A stretch of 64,000 bases of DNA from Pseudomonas iranensis (lineage in GTDB: Bacteria > Pseudomonadota > Gammaproteobacteria > Pseudomonadales > Pseudomonadaceae): contig NZ_CP077092.1 of NCBI RefSeq assembly GCF_014268585.2, forward strand, positions 5,555,501 through 5,619,500, given 5' to 3'. The notes under the pieces were generated by a model. The model was not told the origin of the DNA, did no database searches, and was given only the letters and a program-made list of their open reading frames with translations. Made by a program: the position numbers and the translations under genes. This document shows positions 1-7,600 of this stretch, piece after piece. Positions within the stretch are counted from its first letter, which is position 1. Each line of letters starts with the position of its first letter.

Positions 1-164
1 CCGGCGCGCTCATGCCAGCCTTCGCCGACAATCTGGCCGTCACGCACCACCACGCAACCGACTCGCGGATTGGGATGGGTGGTGTAGTGGCCCTTGCGCG
101 CCAGTTCCAGTGCGCGGGCCATGAAATGCGCGTCGAGGATCGCCTGCTCGGCGGCGGTGGTCAT
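1..164 (-). CDS. ribD: Riboflavin biosynthesis deaminase/reductase RibD (N-terminal part only)
   Basis: Only the first 54 or so codons are inside the window; the gene runs off the left edge. RibD is a cytosolic bifunctional enzyme that deaminates and then reduces the pyrimidine intermediate of riboflavin synthesis. The visible part has the deaminase start with [12 protein letters not shown] at residues 29-40, followed by GEGWHERAG; the catalytic HAE motif would lie just beyond the edge. The start codon overlaps the nrdR stop by 4 nt (ATGA), so the two are translationally coupled. The nrdR-ribD order is common in Pseudomonas and other proteobacteria. The reductase domain is not visible. Confidence 0.95.
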   Translation of the reverse strand, partial: MTTAAEQAILDAHFMARALELARKGHYTTHPNPRVGCVVVRDGQIVGEGWHERA

Positions 165-625
165 TCTTTCACCGGTTCGCGGGCGAGGCGGTCGATCTCT
201 TCGCGGAATTCATTGAGGTCCTGGAAGCGCTTGTACACCGAGGCAAAACGGATATAGGCGACTTCATCAAGCTTTTGCAGCTCGGCCATCACCAGCTCGC
301 CGACCACGAGGGATTTGACCTCGCGTTCGCCGGTGGCGCGCAGCTTGTGCTTGATGTGGACCAGAGAGGATTCGAGGCGCTCGACGCTGACCGGACGTTT
401 CTCCAGCGCGCGTTGCATGCCGGCGCGGAGTTTTTCTTCGTCGAACGGTTGGCGGCTGCCGTCAGTTTTGATCAGGCGCGGCAACACCAGCTCGGCCGTC
501 TCGAACGTCGTGAAACGTTCGCCGCAGGCCAGGCATTCACGCCGGCGGCGCACCTGTTCGCCCTCGGCGACCAGACGCGAGTCGATGACCTTGGTGTCGT
601 TGGCACCGCAGAAGGGACAGTGCAT
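161..625 (-). CDS. nrdR: Transcriptional repressor NrdR
   Basis: NrdR is the zinc-finger, ATP-cone repressor of ribonucleotide reductase genes; it senses (d)ATP. The protein is 154 aa, the usual family length. Zinc ligands C3, C6, C31 and C34 form the N-terminal zinc ribbon, and the ATP-cone follows at about residues 49-139. An in-frame start 19 codons upstream exists, but the family begins at MHCPFCG, so position 625 was chosen. It sits directly upstream of ribD with a 4-nt overlap, the conserved arrangement that makes the call secure. Confidence 0.97.
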   Translation of the reverse strand: MHCPFCGANDTKVIDSRLVAEGEQVRRRRECLACGERFTTFETAELVLPRLIKTDGSRQPFDEEKLRAGMQRALEKRPVSVERLESSLVHIKHKLRATGEREVKSLVVGELVMAELQKLDEVAYIRFASVYKRFQDLNEFREEIDRLAREPVKE

Positions 626-753
626 GGTGGCTGGCAACAAAAAATGGGAGGGCCATGGTAGCGCATCCCCGTGGCAAGACAAGCCATAGGCTTTGCGGTA
701 TACAGAACGGCATGATCGTCTGATCCATGGAATTCATTCTGCCGGAGCCTCCA

Positions 754-1218
754 ATGCCGTTACGTCCGCTTGTTCTGCTCAGTCTTTTCAGCCTGCTGGT
801 GGCCTGTGGCAGCGACGCACCCAAGCCGCAACCGCCGACCCCAGGCCCCGCGCCGCAACAGGCGCAGAAAAAAGCCAAAGAGGCCGCCGAACTCGGCCCG
901 CTGCCAGCGCATCAGCGCGAATTGAGCGGCACCCTGCAAGGCGTGCCAACCGGCGCCGAAGTCGAATTGGCGCTGCTGGTGATTGATGAAAAGGATCGCC
1001 CGCAACAATTGCTCGCCAGTTCCAGCCTGATCGGCAACAACCAGATCCTGCCGTTTCATCTGCGCTTCAACCCCGAGGCATTTCCGGCCGGCGCACGGGT
1101 TGAGCTGCGCGGTCGCGCCAGCCAGTCCGGACAACTGATCCTGCACCTGCCGTCGCAGACCATCACTCAACCGACCACTCAGGCTTTGGGCCAGCTGCAA
1201 TTCGTCAAAGCGCCATGA
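754..1218 (+). CDS. YbaY-family lipoprotein
   Basis: This is a 154-aa predicted lipoprotein. The first 20 residues are a short basic and hydrophobic leader ending in a lipobox (LLVAC), so Cys should be acylated and the protein exported. A Pro/Ala/Gln-rich linker follows, then a C-terminal beta-rich domain of the YbaY/YscW type (from about residue 50), the fold also used by type III secretion pilotins. A longer in-frame start at 727 exists, but it puts extra residues before the signal, so the MPLRP start was preferred. The gene overlaps the next one by 4 nt (ATGA). Exact role unknown; the YbaY assignment is from fold-level resemblance. Confidence 0.75.
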   Translation: MPLRPLVLLSLFSLLVACGSDAPKPQPPTPGPAPQQAQKKAKEAAELGPLPAHQRELSGTLQGVPTGAEVELALLVIDEKDRPQQLLASSSLIGNNQILPFHLRFNPEAFPAGARVELRGRASQSGQLILHLPSQTITQPTTQALGQLQFVKAP

Positions 1219-1871
1219 CAGCACCGCTCGACCTGCAACAGGCCTTGGGGGAATTGCTCGGCGACGCCAGACTGAAAGCCTGCGCGTTGCCTGGCACCGA
1301 TTTGCAGCTGTGGTTGATCGATGGCGACAACATGGCCCGCGAATTCAGCCAGGAAGAAACCCAGCGCATCCTGCATGAACCGCCCTATTGGAGTTTTTGC
1401 TGGGCCAGCGGCTTGGCCGTGGCGCGTTATCTGGCACAGTTTCCAGAGTGGGTGCGCGGCAAGCGCGTGCTGGATTTCGGCGCCGGTTCCGGGATCGCCG
1501 GCATCGCAGCGGTGAAGGCCGGGGCGCTGGAAGTGGTGGCCTGCGATCTCGATCCGTTGGCGATCGCCGCGTGCAAGGCGAACGCCGAGCTCAACAATAT
1601 GCAGATGAGCTACTCGACGGATTTCTTTGCCGAGGCCGATCGCTTCGATCTGATTCTGGTCGCCGACGTGCTGTACGACCGCGCCAATCTGCCGCTGCTC
1701 GACGCGTTTCTCACTCGCGGACGCGAAGCGCTGGTGGCGGATTCACGTGTGCGGGATTTTCGTCATCCGTTGTATGAGCGAATTGAAATGCTCGAGGCGA
1801 TGACCTTGCCGGATCTGGCCGAGCCGGAAGAGTTTCGGCATGTGAGCCTTTACCACGCCACCCGCGCATGA
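1215..1871 (+). CDS. Class I SAM-dependent methyltransferase
   Basis: A 218-aa protein with the SAM-binding motif VLDFGAGSGIAGIAAVKAGA at residues 85-104, an acidic motif II (VACDLDPLA) and a motif resembling ADVLYDR further on. The HEPPYWSFCWASG segment near residue 55 and the overall layout resemble the EtfB lysine methyltransferase / METTL20 group of protein-lysine methyltransferases. The substrate cannot be read from sequence. It is translationally coupled (4-nt overlap) to the lipoprotein gene upstream. Downstream lies an inverted-repeat element. Confidence 0.8.
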   Translation: MTAPLDLQQALGELLGDARLKACALPGTDLQLWLIDGDNMAREFSQEETQRILHEPPYWSFCWASGLAVARYLAQFPEWVRGKRVLDFGAGSGIAGIAAVKAGALEVVACDLDPLAIAACKANAELNNMQMSYSTDFFAEADRFDLILVADVLYDRANLPLLDAFLTRGREALVADSRVRDFRHPLYERIEMLEAMTLPDLAEPEEFRHVSLYHATRA

Positions 1872-1982
1872 TCGTTCCCACGCTCTGCGTGGGAATGCAG
1901 CCCGGGACGCTCCGCGTCCCTTCGTACGGCGTAACGCAGAGCGTCACCGGAGGCATTCCCACGCGGAGCATGGGAACGATCA
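1869..1982. repeat. Complex inverted-repeat element with three nested stem-loops
   Basis: The ends match as inverted copies (TGATCGTTCCCA and TGGGAACGATCA). Inside are the hairpins TTCCCACGC-TCT-GCGTGGGAA and GGGACGC-TCC-GCGTCCC and a less perfect third one near the right end. It fills most of the gap between the methyltransferase and the thioredoxin gene. It looks like a small interspersed Pseudomonas repeat and is unrelated in sequence to the REP doublets further right. Confidence 0.75.
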
Positions 1983-2052
1983 GTGTTACAGCTTTCAGCA
2001 GCCCCTCGCGAAGCTTTATAGTGAGCCCATCCACGCTTTGACGAGATCCCCC

Positions 2053-2925
2053 ATGAGTCAGCAAACGCCGTACATCTTCGACGCCACGACTGCCGATTTC
2101 GACCAGTCGGTGATCGAAGCCTCCTTCAACAAACCGGTGCTGGTGGATTTCTGGGCCGAATGGTGTGCGCCGTGCAAGGCGTTGATGCCGATGCTGCAGG
2201 GCATTGCCGAGAGCTATCAGGGCGAGTTGCTGCTGGCCAAGGTCAACTGCGACATCGAGCAGGACATCGTCGCCCGCTTCGGCATTCGCAGCCTGCCGAC
2301 CGTGGTGCTGTTCAAGGACGGTCAGCCGGTCGACGGCTTTGCCGGGGCACAACCGGAATCCGCCGTGCGCGCGCTGCTGGAACCGCATGTGCAGATGCCG
2401 CCACCGGCCGCTGCCGACCCGTTCGAACAGGCTCAGGCGATGTTCGACGAAGGCCACTTCGCCGAGGCGGAAGCGGTGCTGGTGACCATTCTCAATGAAG
2501 ACAATACCAACGCCAAAGCGCTGATCCTTTACGCACGCTGCCTGACCGAGCGCGGTGAGCTGGGCGAAGCGCAAACTGTGCTCGACGCGGTCAAGAGCGA
2601 TGAGCACAAGGCCGCACTCGCCGGCGCCAAGGCGCAGATCCAGTTCCTCGGCCTCGCCCGCGATCTGCCGGACGCCGCCGACCTGAAGAGCCGCCTGGCG
2701 CAAAATCCGCAGGATGATGAAGCGGTGTACCAACTGGCGATCCAGCAACTGGCGCGCCAGCAATACGAAGCGGCGCTGGACGCCTTGCTGAAGCTATTCA
2801 TCCGCAACCGCAGCTACGGCGAAGGCTTGCCGCACAAGACCTTGCTGCAGGTGTTCGAACTGCTGGGCAATGATCATCCGTTGGTGACGGCTTACCGTCG
2901 CAAAGTGTTTGCGGCGCTGTATTAA
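2053..2925 (+). CDS. cnoX: Thioredoxin-fold co-chaperone, CnoX/YbbN family
   Basis: A 290-aa protein with an N-terminal thioredoxin domain (residues 1 to about 110) carrying an intact WCAPC active site (C38 and C41), then a C-terminal tetratricopeptide-like helical region (from about 120 to the end). This thioredoxin plus TPR layout and length are those of YbbN/CnoX, which protects oxidised substrates and passes them to GroEL or DnaK in E. coli. E. coli CnoX has lost the first active-site Cys; here both are present, so thiol-disulfide exchange is possible. The start MSQQTPY was chosen over one five codons upstream because it follows the usual family N terminus. Confidence 0.88.
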   Translation: MSQQTPYIFDATTADFDQSVIEASFNKPVLVDFWAEWCAPCKALMPMLQGIAESYQGELLLAKVNCDIEQDIVARFGIRSLPTVVLFKDGQPVDGFAGAQPESAVRALLEPHVQMPPPAAADPFEQAQAMFDEGHFAEAEAVLVTILNEDNTNAKALILYARCLTERGELGEAQTVLDAVKSDEHKAALAGAKAQIQFLGLARDLPDAADLKSRLAQNPQDDEAVYQLAIQQLARQQYEAALDALLKLFIRNRSYGEGLPHKTLLQVFELLGNDHPLVTAYRRKVFAALY

Positions 2926-2929
2926 GGCC

Positions 2930-3289
2930 TCACCCGATCCAGCTATAGAGCGGCGTATCCCCGCCGCTCGCCACTTTCACATCGGCACTGTGGCGCAGAC
3001 GCACCAGCAAACGCTTGCCCGCTGCCGTACTGCCGGTGAGCGCCTCCAACTGATCGAGCAGATCCGGTCCACTGAGTTGCCCGGCCTTGCGCAGCAAGTC
3101 TTTGGCCACCTGCCACAGCGCATCGTCCTGATTCACCGGCTTCGCCGCCGGGGCCGACGCCACTGCCTCAGACTGCGCGACCGGCGCCTGCCCGCTCAGC
3201 GCCGAACCCAGCCTCGCCCAATCGCTGTCATCCAGCTCCACCGTCAAATCCACCGGCACCTCGCCGACCGTTCCGCGTATCCGCAACAT
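2930..3289 (-). CDS. Conserved hypothetical protein (119 aa)
   Basis: A small protein of no recognised family. It begins with a beta-rich stretch (MLRIRGTVGEVPVDLTVEL), then an Ala/Pro/Ser-rich linker, then a helical C-terminal half ending in LYSWIG. No signal peptide or membrane segment is evident, so it is probably cytosolic. The ATG at 3289 has an AGGAG 8 nt upstream and is preferred over the TTG one codon earlier. It converges with cnoX, whose stop codon is only 4 nt away. Codon use is like its neighbours. Function unknown. Confidence 0.7.
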   Translation of the reverse strand: MLRIRGTVGEVPVDLTVELDDSDWARLGSALSGQAPVAQSEAVASAPAAKPVNQDDALWQVAKDLLRKAGQLSGPDLLDQLEALTGSTAAGKRLLVRLRHSADVKVASGGDTPLYSWIG

Positions 3290-3417
3290 CAAGTTCGCTC
3301 CTGCACTTTTCTGACCTGCATCCTCCCATGGGACTTGTGCAACGCCAAGCGACGTTGTCCAGTGTGGCGGTTATCGAGCATTCATCTACAGTGTCCTTTT
3401 TCTCACAGCACCCTGTA

Positions 3418-3984
3418 ATGAAACGAAGTTACTACGCCCTATTGATGACCCCACTCTTGCTCATCGTGGCATGGCGCATCTGGTTGCCTGCCGATCTTTC
3501 GGCTTGTCCCGCTGACGGGGAAACTGCAGGTCCACTGACCCTTGTTATTCGTGATTACTTTGAGCGCAATAGCCGGACCGACTGGCGAGACATGGATGAT
3601 CGTTTCGACATACTTTCAACCCCCGAAGGCCAGAGCATAGCGAGTCAACCGAATTCACACACTTGCGAAGCATTGCGGGTACTGCAGAGTCCGGCGTTCA
3701 GTCAGAGTGAAAAAATCTTCACCATGGCACTTATGTTCAGACTGCCAATCGACCAGTACATGGCCCTGATGGATCGCAGTCATCAACTCTACACGCAGGG
3801 CAAAATGGATAAGGAGGTGCTGACTCTGGTGGTATTTCCGCGCGGAACAGCCATCAACTACTGGTGGCTTCCGGCTTGGCGACAGCGTTTCAGTCGCGAT
3901 GCCCCGAGCGTGCTCGACGCAAATATGATCAACGATGTTCTTTCGGGACGCTATTGGTTCGATTATCCAGGCGCAGGCTTCTGA
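3418..3984 (+). CDS. Hypothetical protein with N-terminal membrane anchor
   Basis: A 188-aa protein I do not recognise. The start MKRSYYALLMTPLLLIVAW gives a single hydrophobic segment that could be a signal anchor or an uncleaved signal peptide, followed by a mixed soluble part with several aromatic residues near the C terminus (NYWWLPAWRQRF, RYWFDYPG). No lipobox. The region looks more AT-rich than neighbouring genes, and the ribosome binding site is poor, both consistent with a recently acquired or weakly expressed gene. An in-frame start at 3328 would add a non-hydrophobic leader and is less likely. A hairpin follows at 4011-4041. Confidence 0.55.
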   Translation: MKRSYYALLMTPLLLIVAWRIWLPADLSACPADGETAGPLTLVIRDYFERNSRTDWRDMDDRFDILSTPEGQSIASQPNSHTCEALRVLQSPAFSQSEKIFTMALMFRLPIDQYMALMDRSHQLYTQGKMDKEVLTLVVFPRGTAINYWWLPAWRQRFSRDAPSVLDANMINDVLSGRYWFDYPGAGF

Positions 3985-4010
3985 TTCTGTAAGCATGACA
4001 TCCAATCCCA

Positions 4011-4041
4011 GCACCGCCCGCGAACTCATCCCGGGCGGTGC
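4011..4041 (+). terminator. Hairpin after the hypothetical gene
   Basis: A perfect 10-bp inverted repeat (GCACCGCCCG / CGGGCGGTGC) with an 11-nt loop, 26 nt after the stop codon at 3984. It lacks a T-tract, so it may be a weak terminator or only an mRNA 3' stabiliser. Confidence 0.45.
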
Positions 4042-4093
4042 TTAGCCATGTCTTGCGCAATCTCAAGCGCACGGGCACACTCTGCGCACTTTC

Positions 4094-4106
4094 GTTATAA
4101 GATTAC
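4094..4106. promoter_or_regulatory. Zur-like operator upstream of the zinc operon
   Basis: The sequence GTTATAAGATTAC matches 11 of the 12 fixed positions, or nearly so, of the gammaproteobacterial Zur core GTTATA-N-TATAAC (two mismatches), and lies 33 nt before the ZrgA-type start. A further ATAAC half-site follows at 4107-4111. A TATAAG that could serve as a -10 lies within it, so bound Zur would block transcription. The homologous P. aeruginosa operon (PA4063-PA4066) is known to be zinc-repressed. The match was made by eye. Confidence 0.55.
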
Positions 4107-4139
4107 ATAACAAACTTTTCATTTTTCTCGGAGTCCGTC

Positions 4140-4733
4140 ATGCGTCGTTTGCTGCTCGCTTTGCCGTTTGCCCTGTTGCCGCTGGCCGCTGCCCATGCGG
4201 TTGATGAGCACGATCATGATCATGAGCACGGCAGCCTCGGCGCCCACGAACATGGCGTGGGCCGGCTGAACGCCGCGCTGGATGGTCAGACCCTGGAGCT
4301 GGAGCTGGAAAGCCCGGCGATGAATCTGGTGGGTTTTGAACACGCCGCGACATCGGATGCCGACAAGGCCAAAGTCGCTGCCGCTCGTGCGCAGCTGGAA
4401 AAACCATTGGCCCTGTTCAGCCTGCCCGCTGCGGCCGGCTGCAAGGTGGTCAGCCAGGAACTGGAAAGCCCGCTGTTCGGCGACAAGCCGGACGCCGATG
4501 ATCACGACGAAGATGAAGCGGACAAGGACGGTCACGAGCATCACCACGACCACAGCGAAATCCATGCGCATTACCAGTTCAGCTGCGCCACACCGGGGGC
4601 ACTGAACACGCTGAACCTGACGAACATCTTCAAGACCTTCCCGGCGACGCAGAAGATTCAGGTACAACTGATCAGCGCGACCGGCCAGCAAGGTACCGAA
4701 GTGACGGCGAAATCGGCTGCGCTGAAATTCTAG
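4140..4733 (+). CDS. ZrgA-type periplasmic zinc-binding protein (DUF2796)
   Basis: A 197-aa exported protein. A cleavable signal peptide spans about residues 1-20 (ends AAAHA). Two histidine/aspartate-rich stretches, DEHDHDHEHG just after the signal and GHEHHHDHSEIHAH in the middle, are suited to zinc capture. The domain is DUF2796, the ZrgA family of zinc-uptake proteins. It heads an operon with an ABC ATPase, permease and DUF3299 protein in the same order as P. aeruginosa PA4063-PA4066, which is induced by zinc starvation. A REP doublet separates it from the ABC genes. Likely role: capture or delivery of zinc in the periplasm. Confidence 0.88.
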   Translation: MRRLLLALPFALLPLAAAHAVDEHDHDHEHGSLGAHEHGVGRLNAALDGQTLELELESPAMNLVGFEHAATSDADKAKVAAARAQLEKPLALFSLPAAAGCKVVSQELESPLFGDKPDADDHDEDEADKDGHEHHHDHSEIHAHYQFSCATPGALNTLNLTNIFKTFPATQKIQVQLISATGQQGTEVTAKSAALKF

Positions 4734-4749
4734 AATCCACCGAAATCCC

Positions 4750-4840
4750 CTGTGGGAGCGAGCCTGCTCGCGAAGGCGGCGTGTCATCTGACATGTGGGT
4801 GTCTGACCCAGCACTTTCGCGAGCAGGCTCGCTCCCACAG
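4750..4840. repeat. REP doublet (long type) between zrgA-like and ABC genes
   Basis: Two copies of the REP sequence in inverted orientation: CTGTGGGAGCGAGCCTGC.. (4750-4774) and its reverse complement (4816-4840), with 41 nt between. GTGGGAG ends face outward. It fills the gap between the first and second genes of the zinc operon. Confidence 0.92.
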
Positions 4841-4872
4841 GGTTATGTGTTCACTTCATGAAAATCGGTGCC

Positions 4873-5583
4873 ATGACCCAAGCACTCATCGAACTTTCCG
4901 ACCTTGGCTTCAACTGGCCCGGTCACCCGCCGCTGCTGGACATCCCGGCGTTTCGTCTGGAAGCCGGCGAAACCCTGTTTCTCAAAGGCCCCAGCGGCAG
5001 CGGCAAGACCACTCTGCTCGGCCTGCTCGGCGGAGTGCAGAAGCCCGGTCGCGGCAGCATTCGCCTGCTCGGCCAGGAGCTGACAGAACTGTCTGCCGGC
5101 AAGCGCGATACGTTTCGCGTCGATCACACCGGTTACATTTTCCAGCAATTCAATCTGCTGCCGTTTCTCTCGGTGCGCGAGAACGTTGAGTTGCCGTGTC
5201 ACTTCTCGAAACTGCGTGCGCAACGGGCGAAACAGCGCCACGGCAGCGTCGATCAGGCCGCCGCCACCCTGCTCGCGCACTTGGGTCTGAAAGACGAAAG
5301 CATCCTCAGCCGCCGCGCCGACTCGCTGTCCATCGGCCAGCAACAACGGGTCGCTGCCGCCCGCGCGTTGATCGGCCAACCGGAACTGGTGATCGCCGAC
5401 GAACCGACCTCGGCGCTGGATTACGACGCCCGCGAGAACTTCATTCGCCTGCTGTTTGCCGAGTGCCGCGAGGCCGGATCGAGTCTGTTGTTCGTCAGCC
5501 ACGACCAGAGCCTGGCGCCGCTGTTCGACCGTCATCTGTCCCTGGCCGAACTCAATCGCGCCGCCACGTCCGCCGAGGTCTGA
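4873..5583 (+). CDS. ABC transporter ATP-binding protein (zinc operon)
   Basis: A 236-aa cytosolic ABC ATPase of the MacB/LolD-like class. Walker A is GPSGSGKTT, the Q-loop is in FQQFNLLPFLSVRENV, the signature LSIGQQQRVAAARAL is a mild variant of LSGGQ, and Walker B is LVIADEPTSALD followed by the switch His in SHD. MTQAL was chosen as start because upstream in-frame codons run back into the REP doublet. It partners the permease that starts one base after its stop. By homology to PA4064 it powers a zinc-starvation-induced export or uptake step whose substrate is unproven. Confidence 0.88.
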   Translation: MTQALIELSDLGFNWPGHPPLLDIPAFRLEAGETLFLKGPSGSGKTTLLGLLGGVQKPGRGSIRLLGQELTELSAGKRDTFRVDHTGYIFQQFNLLPFLSVRENVELPCHFSKLRAQRAKQRHGSVDQAAATLLAHLGLKDESILSRRADSLSIGQQQRVAAARALIGQPELVIADEPTSALDYDARENFIRLLFAECREAGSSLLFVSHDQSLAPLFDRHLSLAELNRAATSAEV

Positions 5584-5584
5584 G

Positions 5585-6850
5585 ATGTATCTGTTTCGTC
5601 TGGCCATGGCCAGCCTGGCCAACCGCCGATTCACCGCATTGCTCACTGCTTTCGCCATTGCTCTTTCGGTGTGCCTGCTGCTCGCCGTCGAGCGCGTGCG
5701 CACCGAAGCCAAGGCCAGTTTCGCCAGCACCATCAGCGGTACTGACCTGATCGTCGGTGCTCGTTCGGGCTCGGTGAACCTGCTGCTGTATTCGGTGTTC
5801 CGCATCGGCAACGCTACCAACAACATCCGTTGGGACAGCTTTGAACACTTCGCCAACAACCCGAAAGTGAAGTGGGCAATCCCCATGTCCCTCGGCGATT
5901 CCCATCGCGGCTATCGCGTGATGGGCACCACCGAAGCCTACTTCGAGCACTACCAGTACGGGCGCCAGCAACACCTGGCGCTGGCCGACGGTCGCGCGTT
6001 TGCCACCGATCCTTTCGAAGTGGTGCTCGGTGCCGAAGTCGCCGAAGCGCTGCACTACAAGCTCGGCGACAAACTGGTACTGGCCCACGGCGTGGCGGCG
6101 ATCAGCCTCGTCAAGCATGACGACAAACCCTTCACCGTGGTCGGCATCCTCCAGCGTACCGGCACCCCGGTGGACCGCACGTTGCACATCAGCCTCGGCG
6201 GCATGGAGGCGATTCACATCGACTGGCACAACGGTGTGCCGGCGCGCGGTAACGGGCGGATCAGCGCTGATCAGGCGCGCAACATGGACCTGACCCCGCA
6301 AGCGATCACCGCGTTCATGCTCGGCCTCAACAGCAAGATTTCCACCTTTGCCTTGCAGCGCGAGATCAACGAGTACCGTGGCGAACCGATGCTGGCGATC
6401 CTGCCGGGCGTGGCCTTGCAGGAATTGTGGAGCCTGATGAGTACGGCCGAGAAAGCCTTGTTCGTGGTCTCGCTGTTCGTTGTGCTGACCGGGCTGATCG
6501 GCATGCTCACAGCGATTCTCACCAGCCTCAACGAACGTCGCCGCGAGATGGCGATTCTGCGTTCGGTGGGCGCGCGGCCGTGGCACATCGCAAGTCTGCT
6601 GGTGCTGGAAGCTTTCGCCCTGGCGCTGACCGGGGTGATTGCCGGGCTGGCGTTGCTGTACATCGGCATCGCCGCTGCGCAAGGTTACGTGCAAGCCAAT
6701 TACGGTTTGTATCTGCCGCTGGCATGGCCGAGCGAGTATGAATGGACGCTGCTCGGTGGCATTCTGGCGGCCGCGCTGCTGATGGGCAGTGTGCCGGCCT
6801 GGCGCGCGTATCGCCAATCATTGGCCGATGGCCTGTCGATCCGTTTATGA
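5585..6850 (+). CDS. ABC transporter permease, FtsX/MacB type (zinc operon)
   Basis: A 421-aa inner-membrane protein with one N-terminal membrane segment (about residues 17-37), a large periplasmic domain, and three C-terminal segments (about 285-310, 340-365, 385-405): the FtsX/MacB/LolC topology. The cytoplasmic coupling loop ERRREMAILRSVGARP is typical. It begins one base after the ATPase stop and its stop overlaps a possible ATG of the next gene, so the set is cotranscribed. It matches PA4065 in position and type. MacB-like permeases move substrates from the periplasm or membrane rather than import small ions, so direct zinc import is not assured. Confidence 0.88.
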   Translation: MYLFRLAMASLANRRFTALLTAFAIALSVCLLLAVERVRTEAKASFASTISGTDLIVGARSGSVNLLLYSVFRIGNATNNIRWDSFEHFANNPKVKWAIPMSLGDSHRGYRVMGTTEAYFEHYQYGRQQHLALADGRAFATDPFEVVLGAEVAEALHYKLGDKLVLAHGVAAISLVKHDDKPFTVVGILQRTGTPVDRTLHISLGGMEAIHIDWHNGVPARGNGRISADQARNMDLTPQAITAFMLGLNSKISTFALQREINEYRGEPMLAILPGVALQELWSLMSTAEKALFVVSLFVVLTGLIGMLTAILTSLNERRREMAILRSVGARPWHIASLLVLEAFALALTGVIAGLALLYIGIAAAQGYVQANYGLYLPLAWPSEYEWTLLGGILAAALLMGSVPAWRAYRQSLADGLSIRL

Positions 6851-6861
6851 GGATGTTCACC

Positions 6862-7380
6862 ATGCCCCGCGCCTTGCTTGCGCTGCTGATGCTGGTCGCC
6901 CTGCCCGTGTGGGCGGCGGCGCCGAAAGACCTGACCTGGTCGGAAATGATCCCGCCGGACGCCGCGCCGGAAGTACCCAACATGACCCCGCTGCACGACC
7001 TGTCGAAGATGGGCGACGCACTCTCCGCCGAGTCCGCGCCGGCGGCCAAGCAGGACATGCCGAATGCGCCGGTCGTGAAGAGCCTCGACGGGCAGAACAT
7101 TCGCCTGCCCGGTTACATCGTGCCGCTGGAAGTCAGTGAAGAGGGGCGCACCACCGACTTTTTGCTGGTGCCGTATTTCGGCGCCTGCATCCACGTACCG
7201 CCACCGCCGTCGAACCAGATCGTCCATGTGAAAAGCGAACTGGGCGTGAAGCTCGATGAGCTGTATCAGCCGTATTGGGTTGAAGGACCGTTGCAGGTTA
7301 AAGCCTCGAGCAGTGAGCTGGCCGATGCCGGGTATCAAATGGAGGCGGAGAAGATTTATGCGTATGAGCTGCCGGAGTGA
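6862..7380 (+). CDS. DUF3299 periplasmic protein (zinc operon)
   Basis: A 172-aa exported protein. MPRALLALLMLVALPVWAAAP is a clear signal peptide. The mature part has the DUF3299 hallmarks: LPGYIVPLE, then FLLVPYFGACIHVPPPPSNQ, where the Cys and His could bind metal. The start at 6862 sits behind TGAGGA; the overlapping ATG at 6847 would give a poorer signal. It is the last gene of the zinc operon, equivalent to PA4066. No function is established; from context it may help the ABC complex or a periplasmic zinc chaperone step. Confidence 0.85.
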   Translation: MPRALLALLMLVALPVWAAAPKDLTWSEMIPPDAAPEVPNMTPLHDLSKMGDALSAESAPAAKQDMPNAPVVKSLDGQNIRLPGYIVPLEVSEEGRTTDFLLVPYFGACIHVPPPPSNQIVHVKSELGVKLDELYQPYWVEGPLQVKASSSELADAGYQMEAEKIYAYELPE

Positions 7381-7414
7381 GTCCCGGTAGTTTTGTATTG
7401 GCTGGTCTATCGTC

Positions 7415-7478
7415 TTCGCGAGCAGGCTCGCTCCCACAGGTGATCACATTCCAAAGTGGGAGCGAGCCTGCTCGCGAA
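7415..7478. repeat. REP doublet (short type)
   Basis: Two inverted REP copies with the TTCGCGAG ends facing outward and GTGGGAG ends inside (TTCGCGAGCAGGCTCGCTCC then GGAGCGAGCCTGCTCGCGAA). It lies between the DUF3299 gene and oprG. Confidence 0.92.
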
Positions 7479-7523
7479 TAGGCCCTCAAAGGTTCCACAA
7501 AACCCCGCCCCTTCACTGTTTCA

Positions 7524-7565
7524 TTGAGCTGAGTCAAAACACCGTATCAGACGGCTTCGTACCCT
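7524..7565 (+). promoter_or_regulatory. ANR/FNR-like box and -10 upstream of oprG
   Basis: TTGAGCTGAGTCAA (7524-7537) matches the ANR/FNR consensus TTGAT-N4-ATCAA at 8 of 10 positions with symmetrical deviations. A TACCCT (7560-7565) downstream puts the box centre about 41.5 nt before the expected start of transcription, the class II activator position. OmpW is FNR-responsive in E. coli and OprG is anaerobically induced through ANR in P. aeruginosa. Confidence 0.55.
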
Positions 7566-7600
7566 AGGACATCGAATTTTTATGTCCTTTCGGAGCCCCC

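Noticed and set aside
4107..4111. 18-bp palindrome GTTAT-N8-ATAAC as the Zur site
   Set aside because: The 8-nt centre does not fit the usual 3-nt centre; the 13-nt core starting at 4094 fits better, so the right half was treated as an extra half-site.
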